A stretch of 64,000 nt of DNA from Actinomycetes bacterium (GCA_021811865.1 JAKAQB010000004.1:1-64000); one strand, 5' to 3'. Counted from the stretch's first letter, positions 1-10,293 are shown. The notes: a model not told the origin generated them from the sequence alone. Program-made: numbers and translations.

Positions 1-40
1 GGCCCCCGCCGGCCCCCGCCGGCCCCCGCCGGCCCCCGCC
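1..40. repeat. 10-bp tandem repeat GGCCCCCGCC x4 at window edge
   Basis: Four exact consecutive copies of GGCCCCCGCC start at the first base, so the array probably continues into the previous window. A C-rich, imperfect tail follows to about base 80. It lies in the intergenic space before ilvD. It resembles the other GC-only intergenic arrays of this window in style but lacks the GGCGCC core inside the unit. Confidence 0.85.
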
Positions 41-86
41 GGCGCCCCCCCCCGCCCCGCCCCCGAGCCCCCGGCGCCGGCTCGCC

Positions 87-92
87 TACATT
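87..92 (+). promoter_or_regulatory. -10 element of ilvD (leaderless transcript)
   Basis: TACATT lies seven bases before the ATG of ilvD, so transcription would begin at or next to the start codon. No Shine-Dalgarno sequence is visible. The same TANNNT-to-start spacing of 6-8 bases recurs at many gene starts in this window. No convincing -35 hexamer was found in the C-rich upstream DNA. Confidence 0.5.
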
Positions 93-99
93 CGGGCAC

Positions 100-1785
100 A
101 TGCCTAGCACCCATCCCAAGCCGCGCAGCCGTGAGATCACCGACGGGTTCGAGCGGGCCCCGGCGCGGGCCATGCTCCGCGCCGTGGGGATGACAGACGA
201 GGACTGGGACAAGCCACAGGTGGGGGTGGCGTCGTCGTGGAACGAGGTGACCCCGTGCAACCTGCCGCTCGACCGGCTGGCGGGGCGCGCCAAGGAGGGT
301 GTCCGGCAGGCGGGCGGGTTCCCGCTCGAGTTCGTCACGATCGCGGTGTCCGACGGGATCTCGATGGGCCACGAGGGGATGCGGGCGTCACTCGTGAGCC
401 GGGAGGTCATCGCCGACTCGGTCGAGACGATGGTGCACGCCGAACGCTTCGACGCCCTCGTCACCTTCGCCGGCTGCGACAAGAGCCTCCCCGGGATGCT
501 CATGGCCGCCGCCCGTCTCGACGTGCCCTCGGTCTTCCTCTACGGCGGCACGATCCTGCCCGGGCGGGGCGCCCACGGCGAGCCGCTCGACATCACCAGC
601 GTCTTCGAGGCCGTCGGCGCCCGGGCCGCAGGAGGCTTGACCGACGAGGAGTTGTCGTTGATCGAGCGCAACGCCTGCCCGACGATCGGGAGCTGTGCCG
701 GCATGTTCACCGCCAACACGATGGCGTCGGTCAGCGAAGCGCTCGGCATGGCACTGCCGGGGTCGGCGTCGGCGCCGGCGATCGACGCCCGACGAGACGA
801 CCTCGCCTTCGAGTCGGGGCGGGCCGTCGTCGCTCTCCTCGACGCCGGCATCCACCCCCGTGACATCCTCACCAAGGAGGCGTTCGAGAACGCCATCGCC
901 GTGACCATGGCCCTGGGCGGCAGCACCAACGCCGTCCTCCACCTGCTCGCCATCGCCTACGAGGCCCGGGTCGATCTCACCCTCGACGACTTCGACCGCG
1001 TCGGCCGGCGCACGCCCCACATCGCCGATACCAAGCCTCATGGCCGTTACCACATGGTGGACCTGGATGGCGTGGGGGGGGTGCCTGTCGTCATGAAGGA
1101 GCTGCTCGACGCCGGCCTCCTCCACGGGGACTGCCTGACGGTCACCGGCCGCACGGTCGCCGAGAACCTGGCGACCACCCCGCCGGCGTTGCCGGACGGC
1201 TCCGTGGTCCACCCGCTGTCGGCCCCCATCCACAGCGACGGCGGCATCGCCATCCTGCGGGGATCGCTGGCGCCGGAGGGCGCGGTGGTCAAGGTCGCCG
1301 GCCTCGACACGGACCGCTTCGAAGGCAGCGCTCGAGTGTTCGACGGCGAGGACGGCGCCATGGAGGCGATCCTGGCGGGGCGGATCGAGCCGGGGACGGT
1401 GCTCGTGATCCGCTACGAAGGGCCGAAGGGCGGCCCGGGCATGCGGGAGATGCTCGCAGTGACCGGCGCCATGAAGGGAGCCGGGCGGGGAGGGGACTGC
1501 GCGCTGCTGACGGACGGCCGGTTCAGCGGCGGGACCCACGGGTTCTGCATAGGTCACGTCGCACCGGAAGCGGTCGACGGTGGCCCCATCGCGTTGGTCG
1601 CCGACGGGGATCGCGTCGCCATCGACGTGCCACGTCGTTCGATCGAGCTGCTGGTGGCCGGCGACGAGCTCGCCCGCCGCCGGCAGGACTGGAGGCTGCC
1701 CGAGCCTCGTTACCGCACCGGGGTCCTCGCCAAGTACGCCCGGCTGGTGACCGGCGCCGAGCGGGGGGCGGTCACCGAGGCATAG
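100..1785 (+). CDS. ilvD: Dihydroxy-acid dehydratase
   Basis: Converts 2,3-dihydroxy-isovalerate and 2,3-dihydroxy-3-methylvalerate to the 2-oxo acids, the third step of valine/isoleucine synthesis, in the cytosol. The 561 residues are normal for the IlvD/Edd family. The three conserved cysteines that bind the Fe-S cluster are visible: Cys53 (TPCNLP), Cys126 (GCDKSLPG) and Cys199 (IGSCAGM). The C-terminal half has the GRFSGG motif typical of the swivel domain. The ATG at 100 fits the family N-terminus and sits seven bases after a -10 element. The next genes are ilvBNC, but these have their own promoter and attenuator 150 bases after the ilvD stop, so ilvD is probably a separate unit. Confidence 0.97.
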   Translation: MPSTHPKPRSREITDGFERAPARAMLRAVGMTDEDWDKPQVGVASSWNEVTPCNLPLDRLAGRAKEGVRQAGGFPLEFVTIAVSDGISMGHEGMRASLVSREVIADSVETMVHAERFDALVTFAGCDKSLPGMLMAAARLDVPSVFLYGGTILPGRGAHGEPLDITSVFEAVGARAAGGLTDEELSLIERNACPTIGSCAGMFTANTMASVSEALGMALPGSASAPAIDARRDDLAFESGRAVVALLDAGIHPRDILTKEAFENAIAVTMALGGSTNAVLHLLAIAYEARVDLTLDDFDRVGRRTPHIADTKPHGRYHMVDLDGVGGVPVVMKELLDAGLLHGDCLTVTGRTVAENLATTPPALPDGSVVHPLSAPIHSDGGIAILRGSLAPEGAVVKVAGLDTDRFEGSARVFDGEDGAMEAILAGRIEPGTVLVIRYEGPKGGPGMREMLAVTGAMKGAGRGGDCALLTDGRFSGGTHGFCIGHVAPEAVDGGPIALVADGDRVAIDVPRRSIELLVAGDELARRRQDWRLPEPRYRTGVLAKYARLVTGAERGAVTEA

Positions 1786-1934
1786 GCCCTGCCTGCTCAT
1801 CGTGACCGCCTGGCCTCCCGGGCCCCCGTGCGTGAAGCGCCTGTCGCTCGACTTCCCGCCGGCGTCGCCCGCTCGACGACGGCGGCGTCGAGGTGGCTGC
1901 TGCGCAGCAACTGGCCGGCGCGCCCGTCCTGGCA

Positions 1935-1963
1935 TTGCGGCCGGCGCCGGCCCGTGCGAGAAT
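1935..1963 (+). promoter_or_regulatory. Promoter of the ilvBNC leader transcript
   Basis: TTGCGG (1935-1940) and GAGAAT (1958-1963) are separated by 17 bases. The predicted start of transcription, about seven bases after the -10, coincides with the GTG of the leader peptide at 1971. The hexamers are imperfect (3/6 and 4/6 to consensus), so the call rests on spacing and on what lies directly downstream. The roughly 150 bases between the ilvD stop and this promoter show nothing else recognisable. Confidence 0.5.
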
Positions 1964-1970
1964 CCCTGCC

Positions 1971-2009
1971 GTGCCGACGACCGTCCTCGTCCTCGTACTG
2001 ATCACCTGA
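1971..2009 (+). CDS. Branched-chain leader peptide [12 protein letters not shown]
   Basis: A 12-codon reading frame (GTG start, TGA stop) encodes [12 protein letters not shown]: seven of twelve residues are Val, Leu or Ile. It ends exactly where a hairpin begins and is followed by an intrinsic terminator ahead of ilvB. This is the arrangement of translational attenuation: when charged Val/Leu/Ile tRNAs are scarce the ribosome stalls on the codon run and changes folding downstream. The start codon lies at the predicted 5' end of the transcript, so the peptide would be made from a leaderless mRNA. The reading frame and composition are directly visible; regulation is inferred from the known ilv/leu leader paradigm. 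Confidence 0.85.
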   Translation: MPTTVLVLVLIT

Positions 2010-2066
2010 CGCACGCGCCGAGCAGCGTGCGTCCCCGACGACCTCCTCAGGAGGTCGTCTTTTTTT
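2009..2066 (+). terminator. ilvBNC attenuator: pause hairpin plus intrinsic terminator
   Basis: First hairpin: ACGCACGC (2009-2016) pairs perfectly with GCGTGCGT (2025-2032) and overlaps the leader-peptide stop codon. Second hairpin: GACGACCTCC (2037-2046) pairs perfectly with GGAGGTCGTC (2050-2059) over a three-base loop and runs into seven T (2060-2066). This is the clearest intrinsic terminator in the window and lies 36 bases before ilvB. A ribosome finishing the leader peptide would cover the first stem; I could not identify the competing antiterminator pairing with certainty. Confidence 0.9.
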
Positions 2067-2101
2067 GCCCGACCCCCCGTCCACGTCCACACCGAGGAGC
2101 C

Positions 2102-3844
2102 ATGAACCTGACCGGGGCGCAAGCCCTCATCAAGAGCCTGGAGATGGAGCGTACCGAGGTCGTCTTCGGCCTTCCCGGCGGGGCCATCCTGCCCGCCTAC
2201 GACCCGCTGCTCGACTCGCCCATCCGCCACATCCTCGTGCGCCACGAGCAGGGCGCCGGCCACATGGCGGAGGGCTACGCCCACGTCACCGGGCGTCCCG
2301 GTGTGGTGATGGTGACGAGCGGCCCGGCGGCGACCAACCTCGTGACCCCCCTCTGCGACGCCTACATGGACTCCGTGCCCCTCGTAGCGATCACCGGGCA
2401 GGTGCCGCGCCCCGCCATCGGGACCGACGCCTTCCAGGAGTGCGACACCGTCGGCATCACCCGCTCGGTCACCAAGCACAACGAGTTGGTCATGGAGCCC
2501 GAGGAGCTGCCGCTCGTGGTGCGCCAGGCGTTCCACCTGGCGACGACCGGCCGGCCCGGCCCGGTCCTGGTCGACGTGCCCAAGGACGTGCTGACGGCGC
2601 GTGTGAAATGGTGGTGGCCGACCGATGAGGAGGTCGTCGCGTCCCTTCCCGGCTACCGGCCGACGGTGCGGGGCCACGCCCGCATGATCAAGGAGGCGGC
2701 CCGGCTGATCGCCGCCTCCGAGCGCCCGGTGGTCTACGCCGGCGGAGGGGTGCTGAAGGCGCGTGCCGCTCTGGAGCTGGGGGCGTTGGTCGAGCTGACG
2801 GGCATCCCGGTGGTGACGACCCTGATGGCTCGGGGCGCCTTCCCCGACGACCACCCCCTGAACCTGGGAATGCCGGGGATGCACGGCAACTACACCGCCA
2901 TCCGGGCGATGCAGGAGGCGGACCTGTTGATCACCCTCGGGGCCCGCTTCGACGATCGGGTCACCGGCCGGGTCGACGGGTTCGCGCCGGAGGCGAAGGT
3001 CGTCCACGTCGACATCGACCCGGCCGAGCTCGGCAAGGTCCGCCGGCCGGACGTGCCCATCGTCGGTGACTGCAAGCAGGTGATCGGCGAGCTCGTGCGG
3101 GTGCTGGGAGGCGGGGGTGACGCGCAGGCGGACCGCTCGGCGTGGCGCAGCCGCCTCTCCGGCTGGCAGGAGCGCTACCCGTTGCACTACGACCCACCGG
3201 CCGCCGGCGACGCCCTCAAGCCGCAGTTCGTGCTGGAGGCCCTCCGCGACGCCGCCCCGGAGGGCACGATCCTCGTCTCCGGCGTCGGACAGCACCAGAT
3301 GTGGGCCAGCCAGTACTGGCGGTTCACCGAGCCCTACTCGTGGGTCAACTCCGGTGGGCTCGGGACCATGGGCTTCTCGGTGCCCGCCGCCATCGGCGCG
3401 AAGGTCGGGCGGCCCGACCGGACGGTGTGGGCCGTCGACGGCGACGGGTGCTTCCAGATGACAGCACAGGAGCTGGTGACTGCAGCCAGCGAGCGCATCC
3501 CCATCAAGGTCGCCATCCTCAACAACGCCTACCTCGGCATGGTCCGCCAGTGGCAGGAGATGTTCTACGCCGAGCGCTACTCCGAGGTGTACCTGTCGCC
3601 CGACCTGCCCGACTACGTGAAGTGGTCCGAGGCGATGGGCTGCGTGGCGTTGCGCGTCGAGGACCCTGACGAGGTGCAGCCGGCCATCGACAAGGCCAAC
3701 GCCGTCGATGACCGCCCGGTCGTGATCGAGTTCCGCACCGACGCCAGCGAGAAGGTCTTCCCGATGGTCCCCTCCGGTGCCAGCAACAGCGACGTCGTGG
3801 TGCACCCGTCGCAGGCCGGCGACGCCCGCAAGGTGGTCCAATGA
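2102..3844 (+). CDS. ilvB: Acetolactate synthase large (catalytic) subunit
   Basis: ThDP/Mg/FAD enzyme that condenses two pyruvates, or pyruvate with 2-oxobutyrate, to acetohydroxy acids, the first committed step of branched-chain amino acid synthesis. The 580 residues hold the N-terminal pyrimidine-binding domain with catalytic Glu49 (RHEQGAGH), the central FAD-type domain and the C-terminal pyrophosphate domain with the GDG...NN ThDP/Mg motif near residues 430-460. The frame is open upstream, but ATG 2102 is chosen because GAGGAG lies just before it, the protein begins as family members do, and the attenuator occupies the DNA upstream. It overlaps ilvN by four bases (ATGA), indicating translational coupling of the two subunits. 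Confidence 0.97.
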   Translation: MNLTGAQALIKSLEMERTEVVFGLPGGAILPAYDPLLDSPIRHILVRHEQGAGHMAEGYAHVTGRPGVVMVTSGPAATNLVTPLCDAYMDSVPLVAITGQVPRPAIGTDAFQECDTVGITRSVTKHNELVMEPEELPLVVRQAFHLATTGRPGPVLVDVPKDVLTARVKWWWPTDEEVVASLPGYRPTVRGHARMIKEAARLIAASERPVVYAGGGVLKARAALELGALVELTGIPVVTTLMARGAFPDDHPLNLGMPGMHGNYTAIRAMQEADLLITLGARFDDRVTGRVDGFAPEAKVVHVDIDPAELGKVRRPDVPIVGDCKQVIGELVRVLGGGGDAQADRSAWRSRLSGWQERYPLHYDPPAAGDALKPQFVLEALRDAAPEGTILVSGVGQHQMWASQYWRFTEPYSWVNSGGLGTMGFSVPAAIGAKVGRPDRTVWAVDGDGCFQMTAQELVTAASERIPIKVAILNNAYLGMVRQWQEMFYAERYSEVYLSPDLPDYVKWSEAMGCVALRVEDPDEVQPAIDKANAVDDRPVVIEFRTDASEKVFPMVPSGASNSDVVVHPSQAGDARKVVQ

Positions 3845-4386
3845 AGGGTGCTGCATTGAACCGCCACCCCCATCACCACACGCTCACCGTGGTGGTGGAG
3901 AACCGCTCGGGCGTGCTCGCCCGGGTGAGCGGCCTGTTCGCCCGGCGCGGGTTCAACATCCAGTCACTCGCTGTGGCGCCGACCGACGACGAGCGTTTCA
4001 GCCGCATCACCATCGTCGTGGACGTGCGGGAGACCGACCCGGAGCAGATCACCAAGCAGCTGTTCAAGCTCGTCAACGTGGTGAAGATCACCGAGCTGGC
4101 GCCGGCCGACGCCGTCGAGCGGGAGCTGCTGCTCTGCACCGTCGTTGCCGACGCCGACACCCGCAGCCGGGTGCTCGAGCTCGTGGGCGTCTTCGGGGGG
4201 GCGATCGTGGATGTCGGCTACGCCGACATCAGCGTCATGCTGGCCGGGGAGCCGGCCAAGTTGGACGACTTCGAGGACTTGGTGCGACCCTACGGGATCA
4301 CCGAGCTGCAGCGCACCGGCCGGGTGGCGCTGCCCCGACTGGAGCGACAGGCACCCCGCCTGCGCACGACCGGAAAGGCGAGCTAG
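3841..4386 (+). CDS. ilvN: Acetolactate synthase small (regulatory) subunit
   Basis: Regulatory partner of IlvB that confers valine feedback inhibition. The 181-residue protein has an N-terminal ACT domain (about residues 10-85, starting [20 protein letters not shown]) and a second ACT-like C-terminal half, the normal two-domain form. The start overlaps the ilvB stop, and its own stop is immediately followed by the TTG of ilvC, so the three genes form one operon controlled by the upstream attenuator. Confidence 0.95.
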   Translation: MKGAALNRHPHHHTLTVVVENRSGVLARVSGLFARRGFNIQSLAVAPTDDERFSRITIVVDVRETDPEQITKQLFKLVNVVKITELAPADAVERELLLCTVVADADTRSRVLELVGVFGGAIVDVGYADISVMLAGEPAKLDDFEDLVRPYGITELQRTGRVALPRLERQAPRLRTTGKAS

Positions 4387-5415
4387 TTGCCTGCGACGAT
4401 CTACTACGCGGAGGACTCCGATCCTTCCATCATCCACGGGAAGAACGTCGCCGTCATCGGCTACGGCTCCCAGGGGCACGCGCATGCCCTCAACCTGCGG
4501 GACTCGGGGGTCGACGTGCGCGTCGGCCTGCGGGAGGGCTCCGGTTCGCGGGCCAAGGCTGAGGGCGAAGGGCTCCGGGTCACGTCCATCCCGGAGGCGG
4601 CCAGGGAGGCCGACGTCATCATGATGCTGGCTCCCGACACCGACCAGCCGGCGCTGTTCCAGGAGGCGATCGGCCCCAACCTGCGGGACGGGGACGCGGT
4701 CTTGTTCGCCCATGGGTTCGCTGTGCGGTTCGGGTTCGTGCAGGCCCCGCCCGGGGTGGACGTGGCCATGGTCGCCCCCAAGGGGCCCGGCCACCTCGTC
4801 CGCAGGACCTATGTCGGCGGAGGGGGGGTCCCCGCCCTCATCGCCGTCCACCAGGACGCCACCGGCACCGCCCGGCAGCTGGCTCTGTCCTACGCTGACG
4901 CCATCGGCGGCACCCGGGCCGGGGTCCTCGAGACCACCTTCGCCGAGGAGACCGAGACAGACCTCTTCGGGGAGCAGGTGGTGCTCTGCGGTGGGCTGAC
5001 CGCGTTGATCCAGGCCGGCTTCGAGACCCTCGTCGCCGCCGGCTATGCCCCGGAGTCGGCCTACTTCGAGTGCCTCCACGAGGTGAAGCTCATCGTCGAC
5101 CTGATGTACGAGCACGGCATCTCCGGCATGCGGTACTCCATATCGACAACCGCCGAGTACGGCGACTTGACCCGCGGGCCGCGGATCGTGGGCGACTCGG
5201 TCCGCGCCGAGATGCGCAAGATCCTCGAGGACATCCGCAGCGGCGCGTTCGCCGAGGAGTGGATGGGTGAGTACCGGGCCGGCCTGCCCAACTTCAAGCG
5301 CCTCGAGGCCGCCGGCGAGGCCCATCCGATCGAGGAGGTCGGTGCCCGGCTCCGGGCGATGATGCCGTTCATCAACGCCGGCTCCGCCCGCCCGCAGGAC
5401 GTATCGGGGGGCTGA
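4387..5415 (+). CDS. ilvC: Ketol-acid reductoisomerase, class I
   Basis: Catalyses Mg-dependent alkyl migration and NAD(P)H reduction of acetohydroxy acids. The 342 residues match the short (class I) form. The Rossmann motif [13 protein letters not shown] is near residue 24, followed by a Gly-Leu-Arg loop with serines ([10 protein letters not shown]) of the kind that normally binds NADPH phosphate. The knotted C-terminal domain carries the metal ligands in [13 protein letters not shown] and [15 protein letters not shown]. The start is TTG at 4387, directly after the ilvN stop with no gap; the sequence [10 protein letters not shown] is a typical KARI N-terminus. Confidence 0.96.
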   Translation: MPATIYYAEDSDPSIIHGKNVAVIGYGSQGHAHALNLRDSGVDVRVGLREGSGSRAKAEGEGLRVTSIPEAAREADVIMMLAPDTDQPALFQEAIGPNLRDGDAVLFAHGFAVRFGFVQAPPGVDVAMVAPKGPGHLVRRTYVGGGGVPALIAVHQDATGTARQLALSYADAIGGTRAGVLETTFAEETETDLFGEQVVLCGGLTALIQAGFETLVAAGYAPESAYFECLHEVKLIVDLMYEHGISGMRYSISTTAEYGDLTRGPRIVGDSVRAEMRKILEDIRSGAFAEEWMGEYRAGLPNFKRLEAAGEAHPIEEVGARLRAMMPFINAGSARPQDVSGG

Positions 5416-5424
5416 GGCGCGCCC

Positions 5425-7158
5425 GTGCGACGCCGCTCCGCCGACGACCCGGCCCTCGATGCCCTCGCCGACCTCCACCGGGCCCGGCGCGCCCGGCGGG
5501 TGGCCAACATCGACTTCTTCGAGGCGCTCTACCGGGCCTACCTCACCGCCATCCTTGCCGGGGTGGCGCTGTGGCTGGGATCCGGGCTCGTCGGAGGCAG
5601 TCGCATGGGCGCCGCCGCCGCCGCCAGCGTCGAGGCCCACGGCGCGCCGGCGGTGGGGCTGGCCGTCGCTCTCGTCCTCGCCGTCGGGCTGCGCTCAGGC
5701 GGCCAGGGCGGCCCGCTGGCCCTGGAGGCGGCCGACGTGCGCCACGTGCTGCTCGCGCCGATCGACCGCAGCGCAGCCCTGCGGCCCCAGGCGTGGAAGC
5801 AGCTGCGCTCCGGGGTGGTCGCCGCCGCCGGCACCGGAGCGCTCCTCGGGCTGCTTGCCTACCGGAGGCTCCCAGGCAACGTCGCTCCGTGGATCGCCTG
5901 TGGCGGCGCGGTGGCCGCCCTGGCGGTGCTCGGCGGGTACGGCCTCGCCTTCGTGGCCTCCGGCCTGCGGATCGGCCGGCGCGCCGGCACGCTGCTCGCG
6001 CTCGCCGTGATCGGGTGGGCGGCGGCGGACTACGCCACCGGGCTCACCACCTCGCCGATGACGTTGCTCGGCGACCTCGCCCTCTGGCCGCTGCGCTTGC
6101 GCGCCGCCGGTACCGCCGGCATCCTCCTGCCCGTCGTCGCCGCGCTGGTGGGCCTCGCGGTCGTCGGTGGCACGTCGGTCGAGGACGCCGAACGCCGCTC
6201 CTCCCTCGTCGGCCAGCTCCGCTTCGCCGCGACCCTGCGCGACCTGCGCACCGTCGTCGTGCTCCGCCGGCAACTGGCCCAGGAGGTGCCCCGCCAGCGC
6301 CCGTGGTTGAAGCTCCCGGGACGCTACGCCGCCCCTGCCGCCCCTGCCGCCCCTGCCGCCCCGGCCGCCATCGGGGCCGCCGACGGTGCCGGCACCGGGG
6401 ATTCGCGCTCCCGACCCCAGCGCAACCTCTTCCCGGCGTGGCGCCGCGGCTGGCAGGGCATCCTCCGCTTCCCGGCGCTGCGCCTCGGGCGCCTCGTCGC
6501 CCTCGGGGTGCTGGCCGGCCTGGCCGAGCTCGGCGTATGGCGTGGCACGACGCCACTGCTGTTCGCTGCCGGCCTGGCCTTGTACCTGGCCGCCCTCGAC
6601 GCCGTGGAGCCGGTCGCCCAGGAGGCCGACCACCCTGACCGGCGGGACGCGTACAGCATCGAGGCCGGCGACTTGTACCTGCGCCAGGCGGTGCCGTCGA
6701 TCGTGGTGATGACCGTTGTCGGGCTGTGCGGCGCCGGCGCCGCTGCCCTCGCCGGCGGCAGCTTCCTCGGCTTCGAGGTGGGGGCGGTGATGGCCGTGCC
6801 CGCCGCAGTGGGCGCCGTCGCCGCCGGGCTGATGTCGACGGTGCAGGGACCGCCCGCTGTGTTCAACAGCTCCGACACCCTGATGCCGCCGGAGATGGCC
6901 GGGATCCGCAACCTGCTCCGTACGGTCATCCCGCCGGCGGTGGCGATGATCGGCGCCCTGCCCGTGCTCGCCGGCAGGCACCCGCACAGCGGGCTCAGCC
7001 ACCTGGCGGCCACGACGTCAGTGCTCCCGGAGGTGCTCTTCGCCGGCGTCGTCGCCCTCGGGTGGGTTCGCTACCACGACCGCATGACCGGATGGTGGCG
7101 CCAGTCGATGGAGGAGGCGCAGGTCACCCGCCGGCCGAGCCCGCACACCCCGTCGTAG
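5425..7158 (+). CDS. Polytopic membrane protein, probable ABC-2-type exporter permease
   Basis: 577 residues with about 12 hydrophobic segments in two blocks (roughly 30-245 and 350-560) separated by a hydrophilic linker near 245-345. The linker contains an Ala-Pro run (APAAPAAPAAPAA, encoded by 9-bp tandem repeats near 6330-6365). No family was recognised with certainty. The call comes from the next gene, an ABC ATPase of the ABC-2 exporter type that begins 16 bases downstream and has no other partner here. GTG 5425 lies nine bases after ilvC, so the pair may be partly read through from the ilv operon. The substrate is unknown. Confidence 0.6.
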   Translation: MRRRSADDPALDALADLHRARRARRVANIDFFEALYRAYLTAILAGVALWLGSGLVGGSRMGAAAAASVEAHGAPAVGLAVALVLAVGLRSGGQGGPLALEAADVRHVLLAPIDRSAALRPQAWKQLRSGVVAAAGTGALLGLLAYRRLPGNVAPWIACGGAVAALAVLGGYGLAFVASGLRIGRRAGTLLALAVIGWAAADYATGLTTSPMTLLGDLALWPLRLRAAGTAGILLPVVAALVGLAVVGGTSVEDAERRSSLVGQLRFAATLRDLRTVVVLRRQLAQEVPRQRPWLKLPGRYAAPAAPAAPAAPAAIGAADGAGTGDSRSRPQRNLFPAWRRGWQGILRFPALRLGRLVALGVLAGLAELGVWRGTTPLLFAAGLALYLAALDAVEPVAQEADHPDRRDAYSIEAGDLYLRQAVPSIVVMTVVGLCGAGAAALAGGSFLGFEVGAVMAVPAAVGAVAAGLMSTVQGPPAVFNSSDTLMPPEMAGIRNLLRTVIPPAVAMIGALPVLAGRHPHSGLSHLAATTSVLPEVLFAGVVALGWVRYHDRMTGWWRQSMEEAQVTRRPSPHTPS

Positions 7159-7174
7159 TAGCGTCAACGGACCG

Positions 7175-7864
7175 ATGCCGTCCGGCCCGCCGCCCGCGCT
7201 CGAGACGACGGTGCTGACCAAGTCCTACGGCGACCTGGTCGCCCTCGCCCCGCTCGACCTGTCGATCCCGGACGGCCAGCGAGTTGTGCTCGTCGGCCAC
7301 AACGGGTCCGGCAAGACCACCCTCCTGCGGATGGTCGCCGGGCTGCTCGAGCCGACGAGCGGCCGGGCCACGGTGTTCGGGCACCCCGCCGGTTCGATGG
7401 AGGCCCGTGCCACCCTGTCGTACCTGCCCGACAACCCGGTCCTCTACGACGACCTGTCGGTGCTCGAGCACATCGAGTTCACGTGCCGGCTGCACGGCGC
7501 CGAGGACTGGGAGGACCGCGCCGCCGGGTTGCTGCACGACCTGGGCCTCGCCCGCCGGGCGGAGGACCTGCCGTCCCGCTTCTCCCGGGGCCTTCGCCAG
7601 AAGACGGCGATCCTGCTCGGGCTGGTGCGGCCGTTCGGCCTGCTGGTCGTCGACGAGCCGTTCGTGGGGCTCGACCCGCAGGGGCGCGACGCCTTCATCG
7701 AGTTGCTCGATGATGCAGCTTCAGCGGGGGCGACGATCGTGGTTGCCACCCACCAGCTCGAGTACGTGCAGAAGGTGGACCGCTGCGTCGCCCTGCGCGA
7801 CGGCGAACTGGTCTTTGACGGGCCGCCCGGCGAGGTGGACGTCCTCGCGCTCGTCGGCTACTGA
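7175..7864 (+). CDS. ABC transporter ATP-binding protein
   Basis: ATPase subunit of 229 residues, usual for ABC-2-type exporters. Walker A GHNGSGKTT is at 41-49, followed by a Q-loop region, the degenerate signature SRGLRQK (instead of LSGGQ) and Walker B LLVVDEPF. The shortened signature is common in CcmA/NatA-like exporter ATPases. Its membrane partner is almost certainly the 577-residue protein just upstream. An 11-bp inverted repeat follows one base after the stop. Confidence 0.9.
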   Translation: MPSGPPPALETTVLTKSYGDLVALAPLDLSIPDGQRVVLVGHNGSGKTTLLRMVAGLLEPTSGRATVFGHPAGSMEARATLSYLPDNPVLYDDLSVLEHIEFTCRLHGAEDWEDRAAGLLHDLGLARRAEDLPSRFSRGLRQKTAILLGLVRPFGLLVVDEPFVGLDPQGRDAFIELLDDAASAGATIVVATHQLEYVQKVDRCVALRDGELVFDGPPGEVDVLALVGY

Positions 7865-7909
7865 GAAAGTCCTCGAGCTCCGCCTGCCCGGTTGGGGGCG
7901 AGGACTTTC
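7865..7909. terminator. Bidirectional terminator-like hairpin
   Basis: GAAAGTCCTCG (7865-7875) pairs perfectly with CGAGGACTTTC (7899-7909) over a 23-base GC-rich loop. It fills the gap between the convergent ABC ATPase and serC genes, touching both stop regions. There is no long T tract, so efficiency as an intrinsic terminator is uncertain. Confidence 0.6.
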
Positions 7910-7914
7910 CCCTT

Positions 7915-9033
7915 TCAGGTGAGCCGGCCGACAACGTGATCGATGCAGGACGTCAACGCGCGCACGTCCTCGGTGTCGACCGCCGGGAACATGCCGACCC
8001 GCAACTGGTTGCGCCCCAGCTTCCTGTAGGCCTCGGTGTCGACGATCCCGTTGGAGCGCAGCACCGCCGCCACCGTCGCCGCCGGCACGGCGGGGTCGAG
8101 GTCGACGGTGCCGACCACGGGGCTGCGGTACGCGGGGTCGGCGACGAACGGCGCCGCGAAGTCGCTGCGCTCCGCCCAGCCGTACAGCACTGCCGCCGAC
8201 GCAGCGCTGCGGGCGGCGGCGAACGCCGCGCCGCCGTTGGCGAGGAGCCACTCGAGCTGCGCGACGAACAGGACCAACGTGGAGACGGAGGGAGTGTTGG
8301 CAGTCTGGTCGAGGCGGTTGCTCTCGGCGGCGAGGGTGAGGTCGAGCGACGCCGGGACCCATCGCCCGGGGGCGTCCCGGAGCCGGCCGGCGCGCTCGAG
8401 CGCAGCGGGGGAGCAGACCGCCACCCACAGCCCGCCGTCGGCCGCGAAGACCTTCTGGGGCGCGAAGTAGTAGGCGTCCACTGCTGCGGGGTCCCACGGC
8501 AGGGCGCCGGCGCCGGAGGTGGCGTCGACGGCGACGAGCCCGTCCGCCGCCGGCCGCTCGACCGGGGCGCACACTCCGGTCGAGGTCTCGTTGTGGGTGA
8601 GGGCGTAGAGGTCGACGTCGGCCCGGGCGGCCGGCGGCGGCGGCCGGGCGCCCGCCTCCGCTCTGACCACGACCGGGTCGTCGAGGTGTGGCGCCCGGGT
8701 GGCCGCGCTGGCGAACTTGGCGGAGAACTCCCCGAAGACGAGGTGCTCGGTCCTCCGCTCTGCTAGGCAGGCGCAGGCCACGTCCCAGAACTGGCTTGCG
8801 CCGCCGTTGCCGAGCAGCACCTCGTGGCCGTCGGGCAGCGCCCACAACTCCCGCAGGCCGGCCCGCAGCCGGCGGACGAGGTCGCGCACGGGCGCCTGGC
8901 GGTGGTTGGTGCCGAGAGGTGCAGCCGCCAGCGCGGCGACGGCCGCCGCCGGGATCTTGGACGGACCGGAGCCGAACCGCCCGTCGGCAGGTAGCAGGCC
9001 TGCAGGGATGCGGATGTCGGGCGCGTCGGTCAT
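7915..9033 (-). CDS. serC: Phosphoserine aminotransferase, actinobacterial type
   Basis: PLP enzyme that converts 3-phosphohydroxypyruvate and glutamate to phosphoserine, the second step of serine synthesis. The 372 residues match the longer actinobacterial SerC. The N-terminus [11 protein letters not shown] and the substrate loop [10 protein letters not shown] are typical, and the PLP lysine is Lys194 in [12 protein letters not shown]. The ATG at 9033 is preceded by AAGGGA; upstream in-frame starts were rejected because they fall in the divergent aminotransferase gene. It is transcribed divergently from the next gene with 43 bases between start codons. Confidence 0.93.
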   Translation of the reverse strand: MTDAPDIRIPAGLLPADGRFGSGPSKIPAAAVAALAAAPLGTNHRQAPVRDLVRRLRAGLRELWALPDGHEVLLGNGGASQFWDVACACLAERRTEHLVFGEFSAKFASAATRAPHLDDPVVVRAEAGARPPPPAARADVDLYALTHNETSTGVCAPVERPAADGLVAVDATSGAGALPWDPAAVDAYYFAPQKVFAADGGLWVAVCSPAALERAGRLRDAPGRWVPASLDLTLAAESNRLDQTANTPSVSTLVLFVAQLEWLLANGGAAFAAARSAASAAVLYGWAERSDFAAPFVADPAYRSPVVGTVDLDPAVPAATVAAVLRSNGIVDTEAYRKLGRNQLRVGMFPAVDTEDVRALTSCIDHVVGRLT

Positions 9034-9076
9034 GAGTCCCTTCGGTGGCTCGCCCCCTGGGTACGGGCCTGCAAGC

Positions 9077-10288
9077 ATGGCAGACATGCCCCGCATCTCC
9101 GTGCGCATCGCGTCCGTGTCCGAGTCGGCGACCCTGGCCGTTGACACCAAGGCCAAGGCTCTTGCAGCCGCCGGCGAGGACGTCATCGGTTTTGGCGCCG
9201 GCGAGCCGGACTTCCCGACCCCGGCCTCGATCGTCGAGGCGGCCGTCGATGCCTGCCGCGACCCCAAGAACCACAAGTACACGCCGGCCCCGGGGCTGCC
9301 AGAGCTGCGCGAGGCGATCGCCGCCAAGACTCTCCGCGACTCGGGGTACCGGGTCGCGGCGTCCCAGGTGCTCGTCACCAACGGGGGCAAGCACGCCGTG
9401 CTGGAGGCGTGCGCGACCCTGCTCGACCCCGGCGACGAGGTGCTGCTGCCGGCGCCGTACTGGACGACGTACCCCGAGGCGATCCGCCTCAGCGGGGGCC
9501 GGGTGGTGGAGCTGCCCACGACGGGAACGACGGGTTTCAAGGTGACGGTCGACCAACTGGAGGCCGCCGTCACGCCGAGGACGAAGCTCTTGCTGTTCGT
9601 GTCGCCTTCCAACCCGACCGGCGCCGTCTACACCCCGGCGGAGGCACGCGAGATCGGCCGGTGGGCACTCGAGCGGGGCGTGTGGGTGCTGGCCGACGAG
9701 ATCTACGAGCACCTCGTCTACGGGGACGCCGTGTTCAGCTCCTTGCCGGCGCTGGTGCCGGAGCTGGCCGACACCTGCGTGATCGTCAACGGCGTCGCCA
9801 AGACCTACGCGATGACGGGCTGGCGGGTGGGGTGGATGGTGGGCCCCGGCGATGTCATCGCCGCCGCCGCCAACCTGCAGAGCCACGCCACGTCCAACGT
9901 GAGCAACGTGGCACAGCGGGCGGCGCTCGCTGCCGTCACCGGCCCGCTCGACGCCGTCGCGGAGATGCGTGACGTCTACGACCGGCGCCGGCGGACGATC
10001 GTCTCCATGCTGCGGGATATACCGGGCGTGGAGTGCTTGGAGCCGCAGGGAGCGTTTTACGCGTTCCCGAGCTTCGAGGGCGTGCTCGGTCGCACGCTGG
10101 GCGACCGGGTGCCGGCCACCACCCTCGAGCTGGCCGAGGTGGTGCTCGACGAGGCGAAGGTCGCGTTCGTACCAGGGGAGGCGTTCGGGGCGCCGGGTTA
10201 CGGGCGCTTCAGCTACGCCCTGGCCGATGACGCCATGGTGGAGGGCGTCGCCCGGCTGGCCAAGCTGCTGGGTCAGCCTGACATGTAG
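9077..10288 (+). CDS. aspC: Class I/II aminotransferase (aspartate aminotransferase-like)
   Basis: Fold-type I PLP transaminase of 403 residues, close to the AspB/AspAT Ib subgroup. Visible features: [10 protein letters not shown] near 40, the substrate tyrosine region [11 protein letters not shown], the SPSNPTG loop at 176-182, the ADEIY segment and PLP Lys242 in [12 protein letters not shown]. Likely interconverts aspartate and 2-oxoglutarate with oxaloacetate and glutamate, though substrate range cannot be read from sequence. ATG 9077 and ATG 9086 are both possible starts. Its divergence from serC suggests shared control of amino-group metabolism. Confidence 0.88.
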   Translation: MADMPRISVRIASVSESATLAVDTKAKALAAAGEDVIGFGAGEPDFPTPASIVEAAVDACRDPKNHKYTPAPGLPELREAIAAKTLRDSGYRVAASQVLVTNGGKHAVLEACATLLDPGDEVLLPAPYWTTYPEAIRLSGGRVVELPTTGTTGFKVTVDQLEAAVTPRTKLLLFVSPSNPTGAVYTPAEAREIGRWALERGVWVLADEIYEHLVYGDAVFSSLPALVPELADTCVIVNGVAKTYAMTGWRVGWMVGPGDVIAAAANLQSHATSNVSNVAQRAALAAVTGPLDAVAEMRDVYDRRRRTIVSMLRDIPGVECLEPQGAFYAFPSFEGVLGRTLGDRVPATTLELAEVVLDEAKVAFVPGEAFGAPGYGRFSYALADDAMVEGVARLAKLLGQPDM

Positions 10289-10293
10289 GCGGG

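Noticed and set aside
388..1935. 515-codon open frame on the minus strand
   Set aside because: It lies antisense to ilvD, has no domain I recognise, and is explained by G/C third-position bias that keeps the opposite frame open.
1802..2101. N-terminal extension of IlvB from 1802
   Set aside because: The extension would read through the leader peptide and terminator, and family members begin at the ATG at 2102.
1772..3856. 694-codon minus-strand frame antisense to ilvB
   Set aside because: Low-complexity His/Arg/Gly composition and complete overlap with a certain gene; a codon-bias shadow.
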